Source: Streptomyces chryseus
GTDB lineage: Bacteria > Actinomycetota > Actinomycetes > Streptomycetales > Streptomycetaceae
DNA length: 64,000 bases
Direction of reading: 5' to 3'
Assembly (NCBI RefSeq): GCF_014650755.1
Contig: NZ_BMVO01000001.1
Span: forward strand, 186,001 to 250,000
A model generated the notes under the pieces. The model searched no databases. It had not been told where the DNA came from and saw only the letters and a list, made by a program, of their open reading frames with translations. Each line of letters begins with the position of its first letter. The first letter of the stretch is position 1. The position numbers were made by a program, and so were the translations under genes. This document shows positions 21,530 through 31,028 of this stretch, one piece after another.

Positions 21530-21660
21530 CTCAGCGTCGTCGCTGCCGGAGGTCTCTTCCACCCGAGCGCGTGTCCGTGCGACTCGGGCCGACGCCCCGG
21601 GACCGATGGCGGTCCGTATTGACGGGTACGTCGCAGCCGGGAGTACTCCCCTCCGCTCCT
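21530..21660 (-). ncRNA. yybP-ykoY-like (Mn2+) riboswitch candidate upstream of terC
   Basis: In the terC leader, the minus strand carries GGGGAGTACTCCC near 21641-21653, CGTCAATACGGACCG near 21608-21622, and GGAAGAGACCTCCGG near 21546-21562. This order matches what I recall of the actinobacterial yybP-ykoY manganese riboswitch, which often precedes TerC genes. The expression platform is not clear. Boundaries are approximate. Confidence 0.55.
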
Positions 21661-21724
21661 CGAAGGGTACAGGAACACCCAAGAGAAGGTAAAGGGATGG
21701 GTAAAGCACTCCCAAAAGTGCCGG

Positions 21725-23716
21725 TCAGCGGGGCAGTGACCGCCTCGCCGCCGCCACCTGCGCGAGCACCTGCCGCACCACCCGGCTGCCCGCCGGGGGC
21801 AGCAGCGGCTCGTACGTCCACGTGTGACCGACCCACGGGTCGATCAGGTGGTCGTCGGGCACCGGAGTGACACGCAGCAACGCCCGCCACAGCGGGTCGA
21901 GCACAGGCCCGTACGCGCCGGCGTCCGCACGGTCGGCGACCATCATCAGGTGCACGCCGACCGACGGGCCCTCGTCGGCCAGGTAGCGGAGCTGGGTCAC
22001 GGCGCGGTCGTCGAAACCGTGTGGGAAGTCGTTGACGATCAGCAGCTGCTCCGCCGTGTCCAGGTCCGGCGGGAGCGAGTCGGTCGCCCCGCCACGGACC
22101 GCCATCTGCACCAGCTCCACCCGCTGGGTGAGCTTGGCCAGCACCGCCGTCACTCCCTGGGCGCCGGCCGCCGGCGGTGCGGCGAGCACGCCGGACTCGG
22201 TCAGCGGCGCGAGAGCGGGCGCGCCCGTGCCCGCCGGGTCGATGACATGGACGGTGAACTCGCCCGCGGGATAGACCGCCAGCAGCCGCGCGGCGTGCGC
22301 GGCGGCGGTCTCCATGGCCGCCGCCCGCAGCTGGTCGGACTCCATCATCAGCGCGGCCCCGGACCCGGAACGGCCGCTGTCGATCCACAGTCCGCGCTCC
22401 AGCGGCAGCCGTACCAGCATGGGAATGCGCAGGTCCGGCTGTTCGGAAAGGTGGAGATCACCGACGCGCAGGGCCATCGGGATCTCCATGGGGACCCGGT
22501 AGCCGTGCCAGACCGGGTTGTCCCAGGAGGCGAAGGCGGGCGGCAGGGCGGGCTCGACGACGCCGGTCTCGGCGGCGAGCTGGGTCAGGTCGCGGTCCAG
22601 CACCTCGCGGGCCCGGCCGACGAGCTCGTCGCGCTTGGCCTGGGCCGCCGCGCGGGCGTTGTCGCCCGCGGTGCCGATCCGGCTGCGGGGGTCGGAGAGG
22701 GCCTTGTCGAGCTCCTGCTCCATCCGGGACTCGGCGAAGTCGACCGCGCTGCGGTACGCCGCGACCGTGCGGGCCAGGTCTTCGAACATGCCCCACACCT
22801 GGTTGTACAGCCGCTCCTCCATGGACCAGCCGGTCGCGTCACCGGCGACGGGCTGCGGGTGCCCGCCCGGCTGGGCGGGTGGCGCGGCGGGCGGCGGGGG
22901 CGGCGCGGTGTTCCGGCGGCGCGGGTGCGCGTAGTCGACGGGGCCGCCCCGGGGGGCCTGGGGAGGCTGCGGAACGCCGCCGTCCGGGCCGGGCGGCGCG
23001 GTGGGCGCGGGCGGGACGGGGCCGGGGGCCGCGGCGGAGGCGGTCGTGGGTGACGGCGCCGCGTCGCTCTGCGCGTCGCGTCCGGCGTTCGCCGCGCGGG
23101 ACGTCGTACGCCGTGCCCGGTCGCCGTCCTGGGTGCGGGGCGGGGGCGGGGCGACGGCGCGTGCCATGCCGCTGCTGACGGCCTCCTGGATGGTCACCGC
23201 GAGCTCACGTGCCTGCGGGAGGCCCTGGTCGCGGAGCATGTCGGCGAGGCCGCCCGCGTACCCCTGGCCGACGGCGCGCACCTTCCAGACGCCCTGCCTG
23301 CGGTAGAGCTCGAGGGCGACGACGGCGGACTCGCTGTCCAGGCCGGTCACGGTGTAGGTGGCGACCTCGCCGCCGTCGAGGCCCGTGACGGAGACGAACG
23401 GGGCGGCGACGGCGCCGAAGCGGACCGGGCCTCCCCCGCCCGTGGGGAGAGCGAGCAGGACGTTCAGCCGGTGCACGGTCTCGGGCAGGGCTTCGAGGTC
23501 CACGGCGAGCCGGTGGTCGGCCGCGGCCTGTTTGGACACTTCGAGCCCTGGGAGGTTCGGCGAGCCGGGGTGGGCGACCCACTCCGTGCCGCGTACGGTG
23601 CCCTGCTCGTCGCAGAGCGTGGCACCGGCCACGACCGGCGTGCCGGCCGACACCCGGATCTCCAAACGGGCCTGGGGCAAGGGGTGGTTCTGCCCCCGGA
23701 CCAGTTCGGCCGTCAT
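21725..23716 (-). CDS. TerD domain protein with long C-terminal extension, 663 aa
   Basis: Residues 1-185 are a TerD domain (calcium-binding stress fold; LVRGQNHPLPQARLEI start and the TGLDSESAVVALELYRR segment). Residues 195-295 are a Pro/Ala/Gly-rich linker. The C-terminal 370 residues start with a helical segment (YNQVWGMFEDLARTVAAYRS), followed by an alpha/beta domain (TVHVIDPAGTGAPAL, LLIVNDFPHG, VGVHLMMVADRADA) resembling an FtsK-like ATPase fold, but without a clear Walker A. The ATG at 23716 follows GGGGAGAC. It probably works with the neighbouring TerD and TerC in membrane-associated stress responses. Confidence 0.78.
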   Translation of the reverse strand: MTAELVRGQNHPLPQARLEIRVSAGTPVVAGATLCDEQGTVRGTEWVAHPGSPNLPGLEVSKQAAADHRLAVDLEALPETVHRLNVLLALPTGGGGPVRFGAVAAPFVSVTGLDGGEVATYTVTGLDSESAVVALELYRRQGVWKVRAVGQGYAGGLADMLRDQGLPQARELAVTIQEAVSSGMARAVAPPPPRTQDGDRARRTTSRAANAGRDAQSDAAPSPTTASAAAPGPVPPAPTAPPGPDGGVPQPPQAPRGGPVDYAHPRRRNTAPPPPPAAPPAQPGGHPQPVAGDATGWSMEERLYNQVWGMFEDLARTVAAYRSAVDFAESRMEQELDKALSDPRSRIGTAGDNARAAAQAKRDELVGRAREVLDRDLTQLAAETGVVEPALPPAFASWDNPVWHGYRVPMEIPMALRVGDLHLSEQPDLRIPMLVRLPLERGLWIDSGRSGSGAALMMESDQLRAAAMETAAAHAARLLAVYPAGEFTVHVIDPAGTGAPALAPLTESGVLAAPPAAGAQGVTAVLAKLTQRVELVQMAVRGGATDSLPPDLDTAEQLLIVNDFPHGFDDRAVTQLRYLADEGPSVGVHLMMVADRADAGAYGPVLDPLWRALLRVTPVPDDHLIDPWVGHTWTYEPLLPPAGSRVVRQVLAQVAAARRSLPR

Positions 23717-23803
23717 CGCCTGTCTCCCCCGTGTCGCGTCGTCGACGGCCACAGCGGTGGCCGGTGGTGGCTTGCGTCCAGTGAGATGTGGAGCGCATGT
23801 GGT

Positions 23804-23837
23804 GCAGCTCCCGGCGGCCGATGCCTCCGGGAGCTGC
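23804..23837 (-). terminator. Hairpin terminator after the short TerD gene
   Basis: GCAGCTCCCGG (23804-23814) pairs perfectly with CCGGGAGCTGC (23827-23837). Confidence 0.6.
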
Positions 23838-23858
23838 GCGTGCTTCGGTGGTCGCCCG

Positions 23859-24473
23859 CTACAGGTGCGGCAGGATCGACGGCATCAGGTCCTGGAAGGT
23901 ACGGCCGTTGGCAGGGGTGCCGATGGCCGTCATCTGCCAGCCGGCTCCGGCGCGGTGCACCTTGGCCATGATCTGGGCGGTGTACTGGCCGCCGCCGTCG
24001 AGCGTGTAGCGGGCCATCTCCTGGCCGTTGGTCTCGTCGACGATGCGGCAGAACGCGTTCTGCACTTCCTGGAACGTCTGGCCGGTGAAGGAGTTCACCG
24101 TGAAGACGATCTGGTCGATGTGCACCGGCACGCGCTGGAGGTCGACGAGGATCGCCTCGTCGTCCCCGCCCTGACCCGCGCCGCCGACCAGGTTGTCACC
24201 GGTGTGCTTCACGGAGCCGTCGTCGCTGACGAGGTGGCGGAAGAAGACGACGTCGACCGGCTGCTTGTCCGCGAACAGGACGGCCGAGGCGTCGAGGTCG
24301 ACCTCCCGGGTGCGCGAGCCGAACAGCCCGCGCCGGGGCGCCGCCTGCCAGCCGAGCCCCATCCGGACAGCGGTCAGCGTGCCGCCGCCCTTCTTCTCCA
24401 GGCTGATGGCCTGACCCTTGGTCAGATTGACGCCAGGTCCCCCGGGCGCGCTGCCCTTGGATACGTCCACCAC
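23859..24473 (-). CDS. terD: TerD family protein, 204 aa
   Basis: The protein has the typical TerD layout: GVNLTKGQAISLEK at residues 15-28, acidic DLDASAVLFADKQPVDVVFF, DNLVGGAGQGGDDEAILVDL (calcium ligands) and the C-terminal MARYTLDGGGQYTAQIMAKV. TerD proteins bind calcium and respond to tellurite, phage or redox stress; in Streptomyces they influence development. The GTG at 24473 sits seven nt after GGAGAGGGG; a second GTG follows at once. The ATG six codons upstream is within the ribosome site. Confidence 0.88.
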   Translation of the reverse strand: MVDVSKGSAPGGPGVNLTKGQAISLEKKGGGTLTAVRMGLGWQAAPRRGLFGSRTREVDLDASAVLFADKQPVDVVFFRHLVSDDGSVKHTGDNLVGGAGQGGDDEAILVDLQRVPVHIDQIVFTVNSFTGQTFQEVQNAFCRIVDETNGQEMARYTLDGGGQYTAQIMAKVHRAGAGWQMTAIGTPANGRTFQDLMPSILPHL

Positions 24474-24612
24474 GCGCTGTCCCCTCTCCATGCTTACCCC
24501 GCGGCCCGCCCGTGTGCGTGCGGCTGTCGAGAACCCTACGCAGTGACACCCGGGCCGCCACCGTCGCGGCGTACTTTGTGTCGGTCTTGCAACACACCAG
24601 GTGTCAGGCTCG

Positions 24613-26742
24613 TCAGACCTGCCCCGCCTCCCTCATCTGTCGCAGTTCCTTCTTCAGCTCGCCCACCTCGTCACGCAGTCGAGCGGCCACCTCGAACTGG
24701 AGCTCGGCGGCGGCGCCGCGCATCTGCTCCGTCATCTCCTCGATGAGCGCTGCCAGTTCCGCGGCGGGGCGGTCGGTGAGGACATCGCCCTTCTTGCCCG
24801 CCCTGGTGCCCTTGGCCGCCTTGTTACCGAGGACCGGCACCGGGGCCTTGGCCCCCTTGCCCTCCTTCGGCTGCCGGAAGCCCGAGCCGAGGAGCTCCTC
24901 GGTGTCGACCTGCTCGCGCGCGATCGAGGCGACGATGTCGTTGATCTTCTTGCGCAGCGGCTGCGGATCGACCCCGTGCTTCGTGTTGTACGCGATCTGC
25001 TTCTCCCGGCGCCTGTTGGTCTCGTCGATGGCCTTCTCCATCGCCGGGGTGACCTTGTCGGCGTACATGTGGACCTGGCCCGAGACGTTGCGCGCCGCGC
25101 GGCCGATGGTCTGGATCAGGGACGTGCCCGAGCGCAGGAAGCCCTGCTTGTCGGCGTCGAGGATGGCCACCAGCGAGACCTCGGGCAGGTCGAGACCCTC
25201 GCGCAGCAGGTTGATGCCGACCAGGACGTCGTACTCGCCGGAGCGCAGCTCCCGCAGCAGCTCCACGCGGCGCAGCGTGTCGACGTCACTGTGCAGGTAG
25301 CGGACCTGGATGCCCAGTTCGAGGAAGTACTCGGTGAGGTCCTCGGACATCTTCTTGGTGAGGGTGGTGACCAGGACGCGCTCGTCCCGCTCGGTGCGCT
25401 TCCTGATCTCGTGCACCAGGTCGTCGATCTGGCCCTCGGTGGGCTTGACCACGACCTCGGGGTCGATGAGACCGGTGGGGCGGATGATCTGCTCCACGAA
25501 GCCGTCGGAACGGGAGAGTTCGTACGCGCCGGGGGTGGCGGAGAGATAGACCGCCTGACCGATGCGCTCCTGGAACTCCTCCCACTTCAGCGGGCGGTTG
25601 TCCAGCGCGGACGGCAGCCGGAAGCCATGGTCGACGAGGGTGCGCTTGCGGGACGCGTCGCCCTCGTACATCGCGCCGATCTGCGGGACGGTGACGTGCG
25701 ACTCGTCGATGACCAGCAGGAAGTCCTCGGGGAAGTAGTCGAGGAGGGTGTGCGGCGCGGTGCCGGGGGCGCGGTCGTCCATGTGCATCGAGTAGTTCTC
25801 GATGCCGGAGCAGCTGCCGATCTGGCGCATCATCTCCAGGTCGTACGTGGTGCGCATGCGCAGACGCTGGGCCTCCAGCATCTTGCCCTGCTTCTCCATC
25901 TCGGCGAGCCGCTCCTCCAGCTCCTTCTCGATGCCGCGGACCGCCTTCTCCATGCGCTCCGGACCGGCGACGTAGTGGCTGGCGGGGAAGACGTACAGCT
26001 GCTGGTCCTCGCTGATGATCTCGCCGGTGAGCGGGTGCAGCGTGGAGAGCGCCTCGATCTCGTCGCCGAACATCTCGATCCGGACGGCCAGCTCCTCGTA
26101 GACCGGGAAGATCTCGATGGTGTCGCCGCGGACCCGGAAGGTGCCGCGGGCGAAGGCCATGTCGTTGCGTGTGTACTGGATGTCGACGAAGCGGCGCAGG
26201 AGCTGGTCGCGGTCGATCTCCTCGCCGACCTTCAGCGGCACCATGCGGTCCACGTACTCCTGCGGCGTACCGAGGCCGTAGATGCAGGAGACGGAGGCGA
26301 CCACGACGACGTCGCGGCGGGTGAGCAGCGAGTTCGTCGCGGAGTGGCGCAGCCGCTCGACCTCCTCGTTGATCGAGGAGTCCTTCTCGATGTAGGTGTC
26401 CGACTGCGGGACGTACGCCTCGGGCTGGTAGTAGTCGTAGTACGAGACGAAGTACTCGACGGCGTTGTTGGGCAGCAGCTCGCGGAACTCGTTCGCCAGC
26501 TGGGCGGCGAGCGTCTTGTTCGGCGCCATGACGAGGGTGGGGCGCTGGAGCTTCTCGATCATCCAGGCGGTGGTCGCCGACTTGCCGGTGCCGGTCGCGC
26601 CGAGCAGGACGACATCCTTCTCACCTGCGCGAATACGCCGCTCCAGGTCGGCGATGGCCGCCGGCTGGTCACCGCTGGGCTGGTAGGAACTGACGACCTC
26701 GAAGGGCGCCACCGTGCGTTCGATGCTTGAAACGGGCCGCAT
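24613..26742 (-). CDS. uvrB: Excinuclease ABC subunit B
   Basis: The 709-aa protein is a full-length UvrB: Walker [15 protein letters not shown] (about residue 50), the beta-hairpin [20 protein letters not shown] (about 102-121), DESH helicase motif, QTIGRAARN motif VI, and a C-terminal UVR domain ([20 protein letters not shown]). It verifies DNA damage in nucleotide excision repair with UvrA and UvrC. The ATG at 26742 starts [14 protein letters not shown], as in actinobacterial homologues. It appears monocistronic between the TerD gene and the MHYT gene. Confidence 0.97.
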   Translation of the reverse strand: MRPVSSIERTVAPFEVVSSYQPSGDQPAAIADLERRIRAGEKDVVLLGATGTGKSATTAWMIEKLQRPTLVMAPNKTLAAQLANEFRELLPNNAVEYFVSYYDYYQPEAYVPQSDTYIEKDSSINEEVERLRHSATNSLLTRRDVVVVASVSCIYGLGTPQEYVDRMVPLKVGEEIDRDQLLRRFVDIQYTRNDMAFARGTFRVRGDTIEIFPVYEELAVRIEMFGDEIEALSTLHPLTGEIISEDQQLYVFPASHYVAGPERMEKAVRGIEKELEERLAEMEKQGKMLEAQRLRMRTTYDLEMMRQIGSCSGIENYSMHMDDRAPGTAPHTLLDYFPEDFLLVIDESHVTVPQIGAMYEGDASRKRTLVDHGFRLPSALDNRPLKWEEFQERIGQAVYLSATPGAYELSRSDGFVEQIIRPTGLIDPEVVVKPTEGQIDDLVHEIRKRTERDERVLVTTLTKKMSEDLTEYFLELGIQVRYLHSDVDTLRRVELLRELRSGEYDVLVGINLLREGLDLPEVSLVAILDADKQGFLRSGTSLIQTIGRAARNVSGQVHMYADKVTPAMEKAIDETNRRREKQIAYNTKHGVDPQPLRKKINDIVASIAREQVDTEELLGSGFRQPKEGKGAKAPVPVLGNKAAKGTRAGKKGDVLTDRPAAELAALIEEMTEQMRGAAAELQFEVAARLRDEVGELKKELRQMREAGQV

Positions 26743-26792
26743 GCATCAACCGTACGACCCGGCACTGACACTCACGTGGTGATCGCCCCGGG

Positions 26793-27602
26793 TCACCGGC
26801 GCCACGAGGCTTCCGCGGCCGGGCGCGGGATGCCGGCCGGGGGCTGCCTCCGCCGGCGCGGGCGGCCGCCGACGAGCCGCGGATCGAACAGCATCACCAC
26901 GCCCGCCACGATCAGGAAGATCACCGGACCGATCAGCATCGGCGCGAGGACGGGGGTCGACGACTCGCCCCCTCCGGTGCTCGCGGGCCCGTGGAGATGG
27001 ACGCTGAGCGCCGCCATACCCGTGTAGTGCATGCCGCTGACCGCGAGCCCCATGACCAGGCTCGCGCCGAGACTCGGCAGGAATCCGCGGACCGACACGG
27101 CCGCCCAGAGCGCCACCGTCGCCGCCACCACCGCGATCACCACGGAGAGCACGACCGTGAAGGTGTCGTACTGGAGCTGGCCGCGCAATCGCATTCCGGC
27201 CATGCCGAGGTAGTGCGTGGTGGCGATCCCGAGGCCGGTTATGGTGCCGCCGGTGACCAGGGCCATGGGGGTGACGCCCCGGTGCCCGACGATGAAGACG
27301 CCGACGCCGACCATGACGACGGCGACGCCGAGACCGGCGTACGTCAGGGCCGCGTCGTAACCGATCGCGGTCTCCTTCACCGCGAAACCCGTCATCGCGA
27401 CGAAGTGCATGGTCCAGATCCCGGAGCCGATGGCGGCCGCGGCGAGCGCGAGCCAGCCGGCCCGCCGGCCGCGCCGCTCGTTCGTGAGGGCTCTCGCGGT
27501 GCAGCGCAGTCCCAGCGCGCCGCCGAGGCAGGCCATGAGGTACGCCGCGACCGGGGTGACGAGGCCGTAGCTGAATCCGTCGACAGTGCCAGTGCCCTGC
27601 AT
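26793..27602 (-). CDS. MHYT-domain integral membrane sensor
   Basis: The 269-aa protein has about seven transmembrane helices and three copies of the MHYT signature: MHFVAMTGF (about residue 65), THYLGMAGM (about 127) and MHYTGMAAL (about 188). MHYT domains are proposed to bind copper and sense oxygen, CO or NO. Here no output domain is attached; the C-terminus is only a basic tail (GGRPRRRRQPPAG). It is divergent from the phosphodiesterase gene across a 253-bp gap. Confidence 0.88.
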   Translation of the reverse strand: MQGTGTVDGFSYGLVTPVAAYLMACLGGALGLRCTARALTNERRGRRAGWLALAAAAIGSGIWTMHFVAMTGFAVKETAIGYDAALTYAGLGVAVVMVGVGVFIVGHRGVTPMALVTGGTITGLGIATTHYLGMAGMRLRGQLQYDTFTVVLSVVIAVVAATVALWAAVSVRGFLPSLGASLVMGLAVSGMHYTGMAALSVHLHGPASTGGGESSTPVLAPMLIGPVIFLIVAGVVMLFDPRLVGGRPRRRRQPPAGIPRPAAEASWRR

Positions 27603-27855
27603 GCCTTTTGCGCCCTTCAGCTGCCGTCACCAGGTGGAGAAGGCCCCACTCGTGGTACGGAGGCCTGTTTTTGGCGAGAGTAGGCGGCGGCGAGTGATCA
27701 GTACACGTTTTCCCGGCAAATTCAGCGGCCGGGAGATGACACGTGGAGCCTGTGTGACGTTTTCGTTCACTTCGTGGCCATCCTCCGCCTGTGCGATGTT
27801 GACTATCTGCTGCCACTCTCGGACTGTCTGTGATCGCTCCACGCGAGGAGTCCTT

Positions 27856-28731
27856 GTGTACGCACGCACCGCCTCGGCCGCCGCGCTCCTGGGCGCCGCC
27901 GCACTGCTGCTGCCCGCCCCGGTCACCCGGGCGGTCGGTCCCGACCCCGGCCCCGACGGTCCGGCCGTCATCGCGCACCGGGGCGCGTCCGCGTACGCGC
28001 CCGAGAACACGCTGGCGGCGATCGACCTGGCCGACCGGATGGGCTTCGACTGGGTGGAGAACGACGTACAGCGCACCAAGGACGGCGAACTGGTCGTGGT
28101 CCACGACGACAGCCTCGCCAGGACGACCGATGTCGAGCAGCGCTTCCCGGGCCGGTCGCCCTGGAAGATCAAGGACTTCACCGCCGCGGAGATCGCCACG
28201 CTGGACGCGGGCAGCTGGTTCGGCCCGAAGTTCGCGGGCGCGCGCGTGCCGACCCTGAGGCAGTACGTGAACCGGGTCGAGCGCAACCACCAGAAGCTGC
28301 TCCTGGAGATCAAGAAGCCCGAGCTCTACCCGGGCATCGAGAAGGACACGCTGCGCGTGCTGCGCAGGGCGGGCTGGCTGAGCCTGCACCACGTCAAGCA
28401 CCGGCTCGTGATCCAGAGCTTCGGCGCGGACAGCGTGAAGGCGGTGCACGAGCAGCGGCCCGACATCACGACCGGTTTCCTCGGCGCGCCCGCGGTGGCC
28501 GACCTGCCGAAGTACGCGCGGTTCACGGACCAGATCAATCCGCCGCACACCTCGCTCACGGGCGCGTACACGGCGGCGGTCCACCGGCTGAAGGGCGCGC
28601 ACGGCAGGCAGCTCAAGGTCAACACGTGGACGGTGAACACCGCGGCGGACGCCGCGCGGGTGGACGACTTCGGCGTGGACGGGATCATCACCAACCATCC
28701 CGACATCGTCCGGGACGCGGTCGGCGACTAG
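27856..28731 (+). CDS. Secreted glycerophosphodiester phosphodiesterase
   Basis: The 291-aa protein starts with a signal peptide (about residues 1-28, cut near TRAVG) and has the GDPD TIM-barrel motifs: IAHRGASAYAPENTLAAID with catalytic His, WVENDVQRTKDGELVVVHDD with metal-binding Glu/Asp and second His, and LLEIKKPELYPGIE. It would split glycerophosphodiesters to glycerol-3-phosphate outside the cell for carbon or phosphate supply. The GTG at 27856 follows GAGGAG. Confidence 0.9.
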   Translation: MYARTASAAALLGAAALLLPAPVTRAVGPDPGPDGPAVIAHRGASAYAPENTLAAIDLADRMGFDWVENDVQRTKDGELVVVHDDSLARTTDVEQRFPGRSPWKIKDFTAAEIATLDAGSWFGPKFAGARVPTLRQYVNRVERNHQKLLLEIKKPELYPGIEKDTLRVLRRAGWLSLHHVKHRLVIQSFGADSVKAVHEQRPDITTGFLGAPAVADLPKYARFTDQINPPHTSLTGAYTAAVHRLKGAHGRQLKVNTWTVNTAADAARVDDFGVDGIITNHPDIVRDAVGD

Positions 28732-28783
28732 CCCCCGGCGGCCGCGGCGGCCGTTGTCAGTGCCCCGCCGTACGGTGGTGCGC

Positions 28784-29338
28784 ATGGACAGCGACGGGCG
28801 GTTCGTGGAGTGGGCGGTCATCGGCAGCGGCGACAGCGGCATAGGGCCGCTGCTCCTCGCGGCCACCGACGCGGGCCTGGTGTGCGTGGTCTTCCACGCC
28901 GGGCCCGCGGTCCGGGAGAAGGTCCTCGACCAGCTGCGGACACGGCTGGGCGCCGAGGTGAGCGAGGCGCCCGGCTCCCCGAGGCTGGCCGAGCCCGTAC
29001 GGCAGTTCGCGGCCTACTTCGCCGGCGAGCTCCGTGACTTCGCTCTGCCGCTGGACTGGTCGCTCAGCTCCGGGTTCAACCGGCAGGTCCTGCGTGAGCT
29101 GGCGACCGGTGTCCCGTACGGCACGGTCGTCGGGTACGGCGATCTGGCCGGGCGGGTCGGACAGCCCGGAGCGGCGCAGGCGGTCGGCGCGGCCATGGGG
29201 TCGAATCCGCTGCCCGTGGTGGTGCCCTGCCACCGCGTGGTGGAGAGTGACGGCGGGCTCGGGGGGTTCGGCGGGGGCCTGGAGACGAAGCGGGCGCTGC
29301 TGGCGCTCGAAGGGGTGCTGCCCCAGCCGCTGTTCTGA
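28784..29338 (+). CDS. ogt: Methylated-DNA-[protein]-cysteine S-methyltransferase
   Basis: The 184-aa protein contains the active-site motif PVVVPCHRVV (Cys about residue 150) and the HTH that inserts into DNA (GVPYGTVVGYGDLAGRVGQP, about 110-130). The ferredoxin-like N-terminal domain is divergent. It removes alkyl groups from O6-guanine by suicide transfer. The start ATG at 28784 lies seven nt behind a TACGGT -10-like box without a ribosome site, so the mRNA may be leaderless. The ogt name rather than ada rests on the lack of an Ada regulatory domain. Confidence 0.9.
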   Translation: MDSDGRFVEWAVIGSGDSGIGPLLLAATDAGLVCVVFHAGPAVREKVLDQLRTRLGAEVSEAPGSPRLAEPVRQFAAYFAGELRDFALPLDWSLSSGFNRQVLRELATGVPYGTVVGYGDLAGRVGQPGAAQAVGAAMGSNPLPVVVPCHRVVESDGGLGGFGGGLETKRALLALEGVLPQPLF

Positions 29339-29412
29339 GACGGGACCCGTCCGGCGCATGTGGCCGGGCGCTCCCGGTTTCGCAGCTGCGTAAGGGCTGG
29401 CACACTGCGGCG

Positions 29413-29580
29413 GTGACTACCACCCCCGCCGTGCGCGAGCCCGGACCCGGCTTCCGGGTCAGCCGTCCGCCGATCCGGGGGGACCTGCTGCCCCGGGGTC
29501 CCGAGGAAGGGCGGCACCGGACGGGCCGCCGGATCGCCGCGGCGCTCGCCGCCGACGGGGGAAAGGCGTACACGCGGTGA
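29413..29580 (+). CDS. Small protein, 55 aa, coupled to MFS gene
   Basis: A GTG at 29413 opens a 55-codon frame (VTTTPAVREPGPGFRVSRPP at the N-terminus; basic C-terminus with HRTGRRIAAALAAD). Its TGA overlaps the GTG start of the MFS gene in a GTGA at 29577-29580, which supports real translation and coupling. No transmembrane segment; no family recognised. Confidence 0.5.
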   Translation: MTTTPAVREPGPGFRVSRPPIRGDLLPRGPEEGRHRTGRRIAAALAADGGKAYTR

Positions 29581-31028
29581 CCACGACCGACAAGGCGGCC
29601 GGACAGACGGCCGTGGCGGCCCCCACGCCCGAGGCGTTGCGCGCCCTGCGGCGGCGTACCTCCGTGGTGCTCGTCGTGAGCCAGATCCTCGGTGGGCTCG
29701 GCGTGCCCATCGGCATCGCCCTCGCTCCCGTGCTGGCGGTCGAAGTCAGCGGCACCGAGGCGGTCTCGGGGCTCGCGCCGACCGCGTCCGTCGCCGGCAC
29801 CGCGCTGCTGTCGATCCCGCTGGCCTCCTTGATGACCTCGCGCGGCCGGCGGCCCGGCCTCGTCCTCGCGTACCTGATCGGCGCTCTCGGCGCGGGGCTC
29901 GTGGTCGTCGCGGCCGTCGTCGGGAACTTCCCCCTGCTGCTGCTCGGCATGGCGGGATTCGGCGCCGCGTCCTCGGCCAACCTGCAGGCGCGTTTCGCCG
30001 CGGCCGACCTGGCCGAGCCCGACCGGCGCGCGCGGGCCATCTCGACGGTCGTCTGGGCCACGACGATCGGCGCGGTCCTCGGCCCGAACATCGCGGCCCC
30101 GGCGGGCCGGGCCTTCACCGGCACGTCCATACCCCAGACGGCGGGCCCGTTCCTGTGGGCCGCCGGGATCTTCCTCGTCACGGGTCTGCTCGTCGCCGTA
30201 CTGCTGCGACCCGATCCGCTCCTCACCGCCCGGGCCCTCGCCCCGGCGGAGTCGCAGTCGGCGGCGAGCCGCTCGCTGCGCGCCGGATTCGCGGCGGTGG
30301 CCGCTTCGTCGCGGGCCAGACTCGCCCTGGTGACGGTGGCCGTAAGTCACACCGTGATGGTCTCGATCATGGTGATGACCCCCGTCGACCTGGGTCACCA
30401 CGGCGCCGATCTCGAACTCGTCGGTCTCGTCATCAGCGGCCACATCGCCGGGATGTACGCGTTCTCACCGGTCATGGGCTGGCTGTCCGACCGGGTCGGC
30501 CGTCTCGCGGTCATCGGTCTGGCGGCCGGACTGCTCTGCCTCGCCGCCCTGCTGGCCGGTACGGCGGGCCCCAGCCACGCGCAGACCGCCGCCGGGCTCT
30601 TCGTACTCGGCCTCGGCTGGTCGGCGGGCCTCGTGTCGGGCTCCGCCCTGCTCACCGATTCGGTACCGCAGCCGGCCCGCGCCGCCGTCCAGGGGCTGTC
30701 GGACCTCACCATGAACACGGCGGCGGGCATCGGCGGCGCGGCCGCCGGCCTCATCGTCGCGCAGGCGGGTTACGGCTGGCTCAACGCGATCGGTGCCTGC
30801 CTTCTGCTGCCAATGGCCGCGCTGGCCCTGCTGGCCACCCGGGGCGGGCGGGGCGACAGTGCGGCGGCCGGCGCCGTCGCCCCTGCCGAAGCCGTCACCT
30901 CCGCCGAAGCGGTCGCCTCCGCCGGACCCGTCGGTGCCGCGGGACCCGTCGGTGCCGCCGATCTCTCCGGCCCCGCCGGCCGTCCTGACCCGGCCGGCCC
31001 CGGCGACCCGGAGGGCACCGGCCGCTAG
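29577..31028 (+). CDS. MFS transporter
   Basis: The 483-aa protein has about 12 transmembrane segments with MFS features (SLMTSRGRRPGLVLAYLIGA loop 2-3; MGWLSDRVGRLAVIGLAAGL in the second half). Such carriers with N-terminal GVPIGIALAPVLAVEVSG usually export drugs or metabolites; no substrate can be named. The Ala/Glu/Gly/Pro-rich tail (about 425-483) is repetitive. Its stop codon TAG lies in the CTAG used as target by the IS1634-type element and is regenerated by it. Confidence 0.82.
   Translation: MTTTDKAAGQTAVAAPTPEALRALRRRTSVVLVVSQILGGLGVPIGIALAPVLAVEVSGTEAVSGLAPTASVAGTALLSIPLASLMTSRGRRPGLVLAYLIGALGAGLVVVAAVVGNFPLLLLGMAGFGAASSANLQARFAAADLAEPDRRARAISTVVWATTIGAVLGPNIAAPAGRAFTGTSIPQTAGPFLWAAGIFLVTGLLVAVLLRPDPLLTARALAPAESQSAASRSLRAGFAAVAASSRARLALVTVAVSHTVMVSIMVMTPVDLGHHGADLELVGLVISGHIAGMYAFSPVMGWLSDRVGRLAVIGLAAGLLCLAALLAGTAGPSHAQTAAGLFVLGLGWSAGLVSGSALLTDSVPQPARAAVQGLSDLTMNTAAGIGGAAAGLIVAQAGYGWLNAIGACLLLPMAALALLATRGGRGDSAAAGAVAPAEAVTSAEAVASAGPVGAAGPVGAADLSGPAGRPDPAGPGDPEGTGR

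Noticed and set aside
24601..26730. A 709-codon plus-strand frame opposite uvrB
   Set aside because: Shadow of uvrB; no ribosome site and Asp/Leu/Val-biased composition.
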